This document shows, in pieces, positions 20,783-32,640 of a stretch of DNA of 64,000 bases. Every line of letters begins with the position of its first letter. The first letter of the stretch is position 1. Made by a program: the position numbers and the translations under genes. Below the pieces are notes generated by a model. It was given only the letters and a program-made list of their open reading frames with translations. It made no database searches and had not been told where the DNA came from. This DNA comes from Laburnicola sp. R22_1 (taxonomy: Eukaryota; Ascomycota; Dothideomycetes; Pleosporales; Didymosphaeriaceae). Location: positions 248,001 to 312,000 of the forward strand of contig JACONQ010000014.1 of NCBI GenBank assembly GCA_014281115.1. Direction: 5' to 3'.

Positions 20783-21070
20783 TATAAGGGCGGTATATAG
20801 CCTTATAGGGCTAACCTATTTGGAATAGCTAGAATAGTTAAAAGAGCTAGTTAAATTAATACTATTCTAAAATTATAGATAAGAAAGGAACGTAAAGGGG
20901 CCTTTCTTATATAGAGGGTAGTATAGAGCATAGGCCTACGCTAGCTACACGCTAACACTAACTAGAAAAGGCGCCTTTAGAAAGATAAACGGCGCAGATA
21001 AGGGGAAATAGGGTGTAAAAGAAAGGTAATAGGGTGTGCTTAGCAAAAAGGCTAGCATAGAACTGTTACA
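20783..21070 (-). repeat. 5' LTR of the Gag-protease element
   Basis: 288 bp, starting at 21,070 on the minus strand with TGTAACAG. It contains the block shared with the other two LTR copies (AGAAAAGGCGCCTTTAGAAA on the plus strand at about 20,955-20,975). Confidence 0.9.
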
Positions 21071-21123
21071 CTACTTTAGTAAGGACGATAGTAGTAAAGT
21101 AGAGTCTAAGATTCTCCTATTAC

Positions 21124-21166
21124 TATAAGTTAGTATAAATATACTTAGAAGTAGTGTAGAACTTAT
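21124..21166 (-). other. Intron-like cassette 10
   Basis: 43 bp on the minus strand: ATAAGT donor (mutated GTAAGT), TATACTAACT branch and TTATAG acceptor. It lacks most of the shared AT core. Confidence 0.5.
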
Positions 21167-21260
21167 TTAAATATATTAAAGATGTAGATTATTAGTAGTT
21201 AGGGTCTTCCTAGATGTCTAATATTTAGTAGTTAGAATTTGCGCTGCTATTTTTAGGCTT

Positions 21261-21468
21261 CTAAGTAAATATTAATTAAATATAATATATTAGCTTAAAT
21301 ATATTAGGAATATATTAGGAATATATTAGGAATATATTAGGAATATATTAGGAATATATTAGGAATATATTAGGAATATATTAGGAATATATTAGGAATA
21401 TATTAGGAATATATTAGGAATGTATTAGGAATATATTAGGAATATATTAGGAATATATTTAAACTAAC
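21261..21468 (-). other. Intron-like cassette 11 containing an expanded minisatellite
   Basis: On the minus strand: GTTAGT donor, TTTAAATATATT core start, then about 14 copies of an 11-bp unit, an AAGCTAATA branch-like site and a TTACTTAG end. It follows the Lys-Pro repeat exon directly. Confidence 0.45.
21297..21460. repeat. 11-bp minisatellite (GGAATATATTA)n
   Basis: About 14 nearly identical units, with one G variant at the start of line 21,421. The unit is the core motif of the intron-like cassettes. Confidence 0.95.
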
Positions 21469-21620
21469 TTTAGGCTTGGGCTTAGGCTTAGGCTTAAACT
21501 TAGGCTTAGGCTTATTCTCTTTGCTCTCCTATCTATTTGTTAGCTTTAGTCTATTTAAATTATTATAGAAGTATACCTTTTTAGTCTCTGCTATAGTAAT
21601 AGTATTATAGTAGGCTATAA

Positions 21621-23887
<2,267 letters not shown>

Positions 23888-24347
23888 AGGCTGGCAAATA
23901 GGTATAGATTAGATTAGGGTTAGGTTAGATTATGTAAGACTCTAACCCTAATCTAATCCTACTTACGTAAGACTCTAACCCTAATCTAACTCTACTTATA
24001 TAAGACCCTAACTCTAACCCAACCCTACTTATATTAGACTCTAACCCTAACCTAATCCCAGGGTACCTATTTAGTCTATAATAAATAGCTAATATAATTA
24101 ATTAAAAATATATTTTAAATAATATTAAACTAAGTTAAATTAAGCTAGAGTCTTACGTAATTAGGCTAGAGTCTTATATAATTAGTTTAGATTAGGTTAG
24201 GTTAGGTTTAGGATCTTAAGTAATTAATCTAACCTAATCTAAGATCTGTGCGACTTAACCTAACCTATACCTATGGTCTATGCGACTCTAACCCAACCCT
24301 ATACCAAACCTAGGTACCCTAAACCTATTTACCAGCCTAATGTGGCG
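23888..24347. repeat. Fold-back block with telomere-like repeats
   Basis: The ends are inverted copies of AGGCTGG[C/T]AAATAGGT (23,888 on, and 24,347 back). Inside, TTAGGGTTAGGTTAG (about 23,914-23,928) is followed by CTAACCC-type sequence. A 33-bp tandem repeat starts at 23,938, 23,971, 24,004 and 24,037 (GACTCTAACCCTAATCTA..). A second internal end-like sequence (GGGTACCTATTTAG) lies at 24,061-24,074. It could be a fold-back DNA element, or degenerate interstitial telomere-like sequence. Confidence 0.7.
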
Positions 24348-26635
24348 TTAATTCTACATAGGAGTAGGATGACAAAGGCTTTTATTTTAAATAACATAAC
24401 AAAAAAAGCAGAGCCCCCTACTTAGTAATTAAAAAGAGCATAAAAAGGTAATTAGATCCAAGAAAAGCGCGTTTAAACTATTAAGCAAGCTTAGTAGTCT
24501 TAGCGAAAGGCTTCTATAAGTAAAACTTTTATAAAATGGATACTTAGAACTTTAGGGGATAAAACTTAAATATAGCCACACTATAAGCTATCTCCTCTAC
24601 TATTCTAATTATTATAAATAATATAAGTTAACATATTAATAAGTATATATTACTACTATATTTATAAGTAGAATAACGGTAATATATACTAGATACACTA
24701 TTACTTTATTACTATATTAAGATTGTTCTTAATAAAATCTCCATTGTCTCTTTACACCTACACTCTACTATCTATCTAGGTATTAATATTATTTCTAAAA
24801 AAGTACTTATTATTGCTAAAAAGTATATACTAAAAATACACGCCGCTACTACTAAGGTAATAATACTAAAGTTCTATTCTGTCTATAAAATAATCTATAG
24901 AAGTCTAGTATACCTAACTATCTGCAAGGCAATACTTATATGGTTTTTTTTTGCAACTAAGGGGTTTCTAATAAAAATATTACAATAATAGTAGATATCT
25001 CTCCTACTATTATATACATAGAAAAGCGTTTTAAGATATTAATAAAAAGGGGTTAGCGCGTTATAAGCGAGCTTAGCGCGCCTACTCTAACTAAAAAAAA
25101 ATCTATATACAAAACTATAGGTAAGGCCATATTACTATACTATAGTTTAGAGTAAGGGGAAGAGAGGTATAAAATAGCGCTGATGCTGCAACTAGTACAA
25201 CGCTATAACTATTATCTCCTTTACTATTATTTCTAAAGATTACTAGCAATAGCTATAATAGCAGGTTCGTGCTACTTATATAATATATACTAGGTAGGAG
25301 CTTATACACTATAGGTATACTAACGCTCTATCTCTATATTAAAGTTAACCTTAAGAAGACTTCTACTACTGTATTTTTCGCTATCTTTCTAAGCTTTAAT
25401 ACTAATGCTGCTATTAAGGCTGCCTAAAAGTATGCTCTAAAAATCTATCCGCTTGCTACTATTGCTAGGTCTACACTAGAATACTGCTCTATCTAAGATA
25501 TTATTAATAGAAAGTAGAAGGTATACCTTACCTTATATAAAGTAGTCCTAGTATACTAGTTAGACTAGTAATAGATTAGTAACTACAGAAGCAGTAATAA
25601 TAGATGCATAGAGTTCTTACTATAGTTTCTTATATTACTATTAGTTAGAAAGGCGATAATAGAGAGTAAAATTAAGGGAAAAGAAAAGAAGATATTTATT
25701 AATAAGTTACTAGGGGAGAGAAGTGTTGTGTAGATACGTTAGATCCTTATAGTTATTATAGCGTTAGATAGTAAGCTAGTAAGCGCGTTATATAAGTATG
25801 CCGCGTAGCGGCGCACAAATATAGCGCGATCGCTAATAATAGTAATAATAGAGTAAGAGTTAGTTTTCTATACACGCTTTAAGTAACTTAATAGGTGTTA
25901 GAGCACATATAAATAATTAGGAGACAAGTGCGCAGTTTATAAACTATTCTTATAAACTGTTATTACATTAGTAGAGACTAGAAGTAGATTATATTTTTAG
26001 ACGCTAGACTAGAGCGGCCTTTCTATCCTAACCTACGCAGGCTCAATTTAAAAAATATATTAAAAAGGTGATTAATACTAAGTAAATAATGCGACCCGGC
26101 AATCCTTATATACTAGCTAGGTTAGCAGCTTATCTAGTTCTTAAGAACTAGCAAGCCTATATTCCCGCTCTAGTAGAAGCAATTACTCCTTATTAGTAAT
26201 AGAATCCTCTAGTAGAGAATATAAAAGGTAGAGGATAAGGTATTTATTAATAAGCTCTAGTATAATAAGAGTATTAAATAGATCTATAAAATCCTTCTAG
26301 CTATTATTACTATTGCTACTATTAAGTTAGCTTATTTAAGCGAGTACGCTGCGTAGTGGCAAGCATAGATAACTAATAATAGTAGTAGTAATAAGTAATA
26401 AGCTAAGTATATTATATATGCTATAAGTAAACTTTATATTAGGACTAAGAGCTTATAGAGTATAAGGTGTAAGTAAGTTTTAAACTATTATTACGTTAGC
26501 GTGTTTAAGATTAGTCTTTAATTAGAATTAGGTGCTATACGTAGTACATAATAACCTTTTATCTTAATCTACTTTAACCTTAAACTAAAAAAAAGGTTAA
26601 AAAAGGTGTTTGGCAAGCTAACAGTTACCAGCCCA
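24348..26635 (+). mobile_element. Family D retroposon, copy 1, split by a related element
   Basis: Outer parts 24,348-24,941 and 26,098-26,635 match the family D element at 27,633-28,784 in order. The gap is filled by 24,942-26,097, flanked by a 14-bp direct repeat. The left end is the B sequence also found alone elsewhere; the right end is GGTGTTTGGCAAGC. Open stretches exist in plus-strand frames but no protein family was recognised. Orientation of the element is uncertain. Confidence 0.65.
24942..26097 (+). mobile_element. Family D-related insertion with 14-bp TSD
   Basis: A 1156-bp segment between GGCAATACTTATAT (24,928-24,941) and GGCAATCCTTATAT (26,098-26,111), a target duplication with one mismatch. 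It is a diverged relative of the family D unit it interrupts (similar middle part and similar end AAAGGTG..GCGACC), so the family attacked itself. Confidence 0.65.
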
Positions 26636-27632
26636 ATAATATCTAATTATAGGCCGATTATAATTTATTAAAAAAGGATTTTATTGCGCTTAGAAAGTCT
26701 AAGATTTTCACTAATTATTATATAGCCTTATAATAACAGCTTAGAGAGCTTTAAAATTGCCTACTTAATAACTATATTCCGCATATTAATTATTAGAACT
26801 TGGAGAACTATTTTATACAACTTATAGAGATAAAGAACACGCTTTAGTAAGAATTAAATATAGCCTATACTTATATTACTAAGCTTAGATGCTAGCCACT
26901 AGTATGTATTATACTACATAGTTAGCCTTATAATATCTAATAGTTTATAGATTAGCCTATTCTATTTATTAAGCAACTACTAAATATTAAAGTTCGCTAT
27001 ACACCTACTAATAATCTATTACTTAATTATTTATATTCTTCTCTTACTCTAGAATTATATTATAATAGGCGTGCTGTTAGCTATATAAGCTACGTATAAT
27101 AATAGTAGACCTATCTACTACCTCCTTATAAAGTAATTCTATTACCTAGACTTATAGTAGATCTCTAATACTTATATATCTAAATGCCTAAGGTAGAACT
27201 CTTCTCTAGTAATAATAAAGATAAGGATAACTATAAACACTAGCGCATTACATTAATAGATAAATAGACTTTACCTATAAAGTAGCTATATATTATATAT
27301 TTGCAAAGCTAACTTAAGAGAATAGCTTAGACTTTTATATACCTATATTTTAAGACTACTATAAGTATAGCTAATATGCTTAATTATCTTAATAAGATCT
27401 ATTTACTAGAAAATAAACTATTAGACGCCTAGGAAAAGATTATAGGCCATACCCTAGCCTAAGGCCCTAGAGAGACTCTTATAGACTAGCACGCACAATT
27501 TATAGCTATTATTAACTATCTTAGTATGCCTAACTATTTACTAATTAATTATATCTACTAACTTATATACACTTGCGTTATATAAGCTACTAATATATTA
27601 TCTATCTCTTATAAGTCTTTTCCCTTTTATGT
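26636..27632 (+). pseudogene. gag of an old Ty3/Gypsy element, part 1
   Basis: One plus-strand frame runs almost the whole way if TAG is read as Gln (for example IALRKSKIFTNYYIAL near the start and GPRETLIDQHAQFIAI near the end, the latter with one TAG). The pattern is that of a retrotransposon Gag, the particle protein. It is interrupted at 27,632 by the family D element and resumes at 28,797. It lies upstream of protease and reverse transcriptase in the expected order. Confidence 0.6.
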
Positions 27633-28784
27633 GTAGCGTTATATTAACTACCTAGGGGTAGCACGACAAAGACTTTTATCTCAAATAACATAATAAAAAA
27701 AGCAGAGCCCCCTGCTTAGTAATTAAAAAGAGCGTAAAAAAGGTAGTAATTACAAAAAACGCGCGTTTAAACTACTAAGCGAGCTTAGCAGTCTTAGCGT
27801 GCACAGCTCCTATATACAAAGTTAATTTATAAAAAGGTCACAATTAGAACTTTAAAAAAGAAATAAAACTTTAGCGCAGTAACGCTGCAAGCTATCCTTT
27901 CTCCACTATCCTAATTATCGCAAACCTACTATTTAGATTATCGCAAATAACACAAGTTAATATATTAATAAGTATATACTATTTCTTATAAGTAGTATAA
28001 GGGTAACACGTACTAGATACACTATTACTCTATTACTATATTAAGGTTGTTCTTAATAAAATCCTTACTATTACTCTACACTCTACTATCTACTTAAGTA
28101 TTAACCCTAAATTATCTAACGCTAATATACTCGCTAACGCTAAATAGTACACACTAAAGATTTGCGACACTACCCTTAAAGTAACTATACTAGAGTTCTA
28201 TTTCGTTTATTAGATACTTATCTAGTATAAGAGATAGGTATACTTAACTATCTACAAGGCAGTTCTAGTGTACTAGTTAGGTTGGCAGCTTATTTAGTTT
28301 GCGAAGAACTATAAGGTTAAATTCCCACTCTAGTAGGCGTAATTACTCCTTATTAGTAATAGAATTCTCTAGTAGGGGACGCAAAAGGAGGACAATAAGG
28401 TTTTTATTAATAAGCTCTAGTGTAGCAAGAGCGTTATATAGATCCACAAGATTCTCCTAGCTATCGCGGCAGTATTAACTTATCTAAGTAAGTATACTAC
28501 GTAAGCGGCGTGCAAGCGTGAATAGTTAATAATACTAATAGTAATAATCTAGGTAGGCTGTATACAGCGTAAGTAAACCTTGCGTGAATAGAAAGCTTAT
28601 AGAGTGTAGGCAAAGTGCAAGTAAGTTTAAGACTTAAGCTATTATCGCATTGTTAGGTAATATTTAAGGTTAGTTTTTAATTAGAATTAGGTGCCGTATA
28701 TAGTATATAATAACCTTCCATCTCAACCTACTTTAACCTCAAACTAAATAAACAGATTAAAAAAGGTATTTAGTAAGCCGACCT
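27633..28784 (+). mobile_element. Family D retroposon, copy 2 (1152 bp, 12-bp TSD)
   Basis: Flanked by TCCCTTTTATGT (27,621-27,632) and TACCTTTTATAT (28,785-28,796), a 12-bp duplication with two mismatches, one of RIP type (G/A). The left end is the B sequence (GTAGCGTTA..CTACCTAGGGGTAG), the right end ..AAGCCGACCT. No terminal inverted repeats and no LTRs. It interrupts the Gypsy gag frame. A plus-strand frame stays open for about 190 codons with TAG read as Gln, ending near KKVFSKPT, but no domain was recognised. Confidence 0.7.
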
Positions 28785-28796
28785 TACCTTTTATAT

Positions 28797-29451
28797 AAAC
28801 CGCGCATTGTATATAGAATGCCTTAATTACGATTTAATAATAGGTTATTTAGAAACCTTTGCAACTATAGCAACTAATTACTTAAAAGTTTATATAATAA
28901 ATATAACTATAACTAAATCTAATACTACTATATATACTATTTTATCCGCCCTATATATAAAGTTTACTATGCGTAATAATTATAGGCGCACGTTATATAA
29001 ACTAGATTTGCTAGCTAAAGCTAATGCCTACTTTAAGTGCAGCGTAGTATAATATTAAATAATAGACGCAACCGCCAACTATTATAACAACACTATTACT
29101 TTAGTAAAGAATATTAAGTATCTCTATATTATTCTTTTAGGCCCTATTAATTATAAAGACGCGCAGCACGTCTACGCTATTTAAATAAACCTTAACTAAC
29201 TTTATAGAATATATAGATATAACAGCTTTTATAGTAAGTTATCTAAGCCTAATTTTACTAATAATAATCTAGATATATATTAAGGTTAGGACTATAAGCA
29301 TAAGAATAAGTTATATTTTTAGTAGCTCTAGAGCAAAATTGCGTAATAGAGTAATAATAATAGCGTATATAAAGGAACCTTATAGTAGTATAATAAAAAA
29401 TTAATAAATTTAAATTAGATATAGAACTTAGCTTTAAACTATAGTGTGTGC
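28797..29451 (+). pseudogene. gag of the Ty3/Gypsy element, part 2
   Basis: Continuation of the Gag frame after the family D insertion; the open part covers 28,807-29,052 (81 codons, IECLNYDLIIGYLETFA at its start). Further Lys/Asn-rich sequence follows until the solo LTR at 29,452. Not an independent gene. Confidence 0.5.
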
Positions 29452-29644
29452 TGTCATGGATCCATAGCGGCACCTGGCTCGGAATCCGGAATAACGTTGA
29501 TTCGGCGCTAGGCCCAATTCGGCCACTAGCGCGGCAACACCCATAAGGTGCTGCCCTTCTGCCTACCTACTTAGTATAGCAGTATTTTATGTACTAGGAA
29601 TCAACTTACTTTCATCCTAACTATCGCGGGCCCGAACCCTTACA
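29452..29644 (+). mobile_element. Solo LTR, little affected by RIP
   Basis: 193 bp starting TGTCATGG and ending CCCTTACA, flanked by TGTGC (29,447-29,451) and TGTAC (29,645-29,649), a 5-bp duplication with one G/A change. Its GC content is clearly higher than both flanks, so it inserted late and then lost its interior by LTR recombination. It sits between gag and protease of the older Gypsy element. No full-length relative is visible in the window. Confidence 0.8.
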
Positions 29645-29689
29645 TGTACAGCAGATCTTCACAACTAACACAGATAAACTAGATAAAGC

Positions 29690-30020
29690 TAGATAACTCT
29701 AGTTTACTTATTTAGTTAAGCTAGCTATATTTTAGAAATAGACAAAGATATAGTGGCTTACTAATACTAAAGCTAGCGTAAGTTTTATTAGTTCTTTATA
29801 TATTAAATAACACTAACTTAGCTAAAACTATATAATATTAATAATTCTAATACCCTATATCTCGCAAACAGTAAGATTGTAGATAAGATTAGTTAAGCTG
29901 TAGACCTTATAATATAATATAGTACTCACACTAGTACTATAATATACTTTGTTACTAATATTAGCGTTTTTAATATTGCTTTAGGCATAGATTAGATATT
30001 TGTTTATAACCTATAACTAG
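29690..30020 (+). pseudogene. Ty3/Gypsy aspartic protease (decayed)
   Basis: The frame at about 29,755-30,010 reads NTKASVSFISSLYI, corresponding to the family D-T-G-A-S-A active site with Asp changed to Asn and Gly to Lys, followed further on by an I-D-W-I-like segment. Interrupted by TAG codons. Confidence 0.55.
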
Positions 30021-30589
30021 GGTTATATAATTAGTCTATAATATTTAATATATATTATTGCCTAGTTTATTACCTTAGAGACACGCTGCCTAAAACTATA
30101 TACTACTATAAGCCACCCGCTAGTTTATTACGTCCTATTATCTTAACTTATAAGAATATTAGCTTAATTACTAGCTAAGTAGCTTATCTAATAGCTATTT
30201 ATAATCTAGACTCTATTATATAGCTAGAGCCTTATAACTAGAACTAGTTAGGTTAACTACCTAACCTAATAGATAGGGATTGCAACGCGTAAACATTCTG
30301 GGCGATAATAGGTTTAGCTGCTTATAGCGAGACTAATTATAATAAGTTTATAAAAAGATAGTTAATAAACTGCAAATAATAGACAAACTTAAGTATCTAC
30401 AATCTAATTAGCTGCATAATAAATATTAGTACTTTAATTTAAAGAAGGCTAACAAGGTAGCTCTATATTGCCCTATAGTTAATTATGGTATTAATCTAGT
30501 TAATAATAAAGTACCCTAATTATATATTTATAGCCTTATACAACTAGAGACTATAGTGGTTAAGGAATATATTAATAAAATAACTATAA

Positions 30590-31296
30590 AAGGCTTCTTA
30601 TAAATAAGTATATCTTAGTATATATTACCTATTCTTATTATTAAAATACTAGGAGGTAGATTATATATTTGTGTTAAGTACTATGTAATTAACGCTATTA
30701 CAAAGCATAATTACAATACGCTACTATTACTAAAGGATATACTAGCGCTTATAAATAAGATAAGATTTATATCTATTATAGATATTATTATAGGTTTTAA
30801 TAATATACGTATTAAAGAGAGTAATAAAGAAAAGATAGCTTTTATAACTTATTATAGCTTATATAAGTATACTATTATGCCCTTTAGCCTTACTAGCGCT
30901 TCTAGCACTTTCTAGACTTATATTAATAAAACGCTACAATAATACCTTAATAACTTTTATATAATATACCTAGATATTATGCTTATATATAGTAAGACTA
31001 AAAAGGAATATATTAGATATATATAGACTATTGTTAATAAACTAGAATATGCAGGCCTATATTTAAATATTACTAAGTATTAGTTTAAGGTTAAGAAGGT
31101 TAAGTATCTTAGAATTATTCTAATAACTAAACGTATTAAAATAGATTCTAAAAAGATATAGGCGATTTATAACTAGTAGCTATTATAGTTACTAAAGAAT
31201 ATATAAGCCTTCTTAGGTTTTGTAAACTTTTATTAATAATTTATTAAGAGATTTAGTTAGATTGCCTATCTATTAACTAACCTTATAAAAGGCAAT
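30590..31296 (+). pseudogene. Ty3/Gypsy reverse transcriptase (decayed)
   Basis: A continuous frame with RIP-type stops covers the palm and finger motifs: LLLKDILALINKIRFISIID, KIAFITYYSLYKYTIMPFSL (the family R-Y-G-x-F-E-x-x-V-M-P-F-G-L block) and the catalytic box, which reads YLDIMLIYS at 30,967 onward, so the second Asp of YxDD is Ile. The frame continues through AFLGFVNFY near 31,215 and ends abruptly at 31,296, where a perfect palindrome starts. RNase H and integrase are missing from this copy. Confidence 0.85.
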
Positions 31297-31297
31297 G

Positions 31298-31313
31298 GGT
31301 CTCGATCGAGACC
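31298..31313. repeat. Perfect 16-bp palindrome at the break in the Gypsy RT
   Basis: GGTCTCGATCGAGACC, unmutated and CG-rich, stands exactly where the RT homology stops. The next 80 bp are also CG-richer than the surroundings. Confidence 0.85.
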
Positions 31314-32021
31314 TGCAGGCTCTTCACAGTCAGATCACATAATTAAGGAACTTTTCGATTTTAGAAATAACGCGGTCATAGGTAATTACCGCCTACAGCT
31401 AGTTTAATAGCTTTTAAATATTATTTAACTACTTAGCACCTCCCTTATTACACTTCCTTAACTTTTAAAAAAAACTTATTATTGTCTATAGTGTTAAGTA
31501 GTCTTATTAGGTTCCTCCTCTACTGCGCAATATATTCTAGGTTCGCCTTAGTCTATTAAGTAGTCTTTGCGCGCATTATTAATACGTATATAATCTAAGC
31601 TAGTAAATAGTAGTATAGACTATATACGTATATTATGTAGCAATCTAGTATAAGTAACTTAACTAGAAGCTTATTACTATTAGCTATCTTATGCTTTAGC
31701 TTCTTTTTAGTAATAATTACAAGCTTATTAATTAGGTGTTAGGGATATAAGGAGGAGTCTATAGTAGATTAGGCATACTTAAGATTAAACTTTACTTCAT
31801 AGCGCAGTTATATCTTTATCTTATTTAATTTAGCTATAGTTATTAGTTATAGTGGTGCGTAAAATAGTAGCAGAATTAGGCTCTTTTTATATAGGCGATA
31901 AGCACTCTAATCTTATTACTACCTATATAGATAAGATAAGTTACTACTTAATAATAGTTCTAAACTATACTTAAGTTAACTCTATCTATATACGTAATAG
32001 CCTTATAGGGTGCCACATAAT
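31314..32021. other. Stretch without recognised content
   Basis: About 80 bp of less AT-rich sequence (to about 31,395) and then RIP-type DNA. No domain recognised. Confidence 0.5.
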
Positions 32022-32170
32022 AAGTGCGTTATTAACTTAGTTACGTATATTTACATAGTATCTCACAGAGCTAGTACACAAAAAAATAGGTTATAGCTAG
32101 TTATTTCTTTTACTAAAGTATAGCTACGGGATAGGGCTTTGTTTATAAAAAAAGGCAATACACTAAAAGA
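32022..32170 (+). repeat. Dispersed repeat E, copy 1
   Basis: Matches 45,960-46,108 in the same orientation over about 145 bp, for example ACTAAAGTATAGCT[A/G]CGGGAT in both. Possibly part of an LTR. Confidence 0.7.
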
Positions 32171-32374
32171 CTAGCCTATTAAACCTAGCTCTTTTACCGC
32201 AATTACTTTTAAGGCGCTTAAATAAGCATTTGCAACTACGCTAGTTTTAGTTTATTTTAACCTAGATAAGGAAATCTAGTTAGAAACAAATGCTTCTAAC
32301 TTTGTTACTACTATAGTCCTATTACAAAAAGATAATTAAGATATATTACAACCTATTATATACTTATTACCTCT

Positions 32375-32640
32375 TCTAGGCAAGAATTATAAACTGCCTT
32401 CACTTATTTGGTTTTTAAGTAGCCCCACTGCGTTTAATTACTGCGCTTTTTTATTACTTTACTAGCGCCTATATAATATTATATAATGTTATATTATGTG
32501 CGCACTAAGTCCTAGGACCTAGAGTGCGTTAAAATTTTACTAACATTTCTCCCCCTAGCTTTTAAGATAATAACTTATAATAAGAATACCTCTAACTTAC
32601 TTACCTACCTACTACTTTACCAGATAATTAACTTTATCTT
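32375..32640 (+). repeat. Dispersed repeat C, copy 1 (possible 5' LTR part of the Copia element)
   Basis: About 265 bp repeated at 47,228-47,480 (plus) and 51,345-51,595 (minus). It contains GCGCCTATATAATATTA, a promoter-like TATA region. It lies just before the Copia interior, so an LTR origin is likely, but no matching 3' LTR was found at 39.9 kb. Confidence 0.7.

Larger units (their letters stand above)
15254..21070 (-). mobile_element. LTR retrotransposon (Gag-protease type, no RT seen), complete with LTRs and TSD
   Basis: A 5817-bp element on the minus strand. The two LTRs (15,254-15,541 and 20,783-21,070) are both 288 bp, begin TGTAACAG or its RIP-mutated form and end in ..TTACA. The 5-bp target duplication CTACT flanks it at 15,249-15,253 and 21,071-21,075. 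A purine tract (AAAAGGGGAG) precedes the 3' LTR. The interior carries a leader with long tandem repeats, a gag-like region and an aspartic protease. The last roughly 1.5 kb before the 3' LTR shows no reverse transcriptase, RNase H or integrase that I can recognise. A 228-bp retroposon (family F) is inserted at 18,972. It is collinear with the plus-strand copy from 59,732, at least up to the equivalent of 63,610. Confidence 0.9.
21071..21620 (-). pseudogene. Decayed intron-dense gene, minus strand, part B (with Lys-Pro repeat)
   Basis: Host sequence resuming on the right of the LTR element. On the minus strand a Lys-Pro repeat exon (KPKPKFKPKPKPKPK, hexamer array at about 21,470-21,515) is followed by an intron-like cassette with an expanded core (21,261-21,468), a short exon and another cassette (21,124-21,166). 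Together with 13,868-15,253 it would form one gene split by the LTR element. Function unknown; the Lys-Pro tract suggests a disordered linker. Confidence 0.4.

Noticed and set aside
23938..24070. CRISPR array or true telomere
   Set aside because: 33-bp units follow each other without spacers, and the CCCTAA motifs are too few and degenerate and lie inside a contig.
28807..29052. Independent small gene
   Set aside because: It is in frame with the flanking decayed Gypsy Gag and is simply a stop-free part of it.
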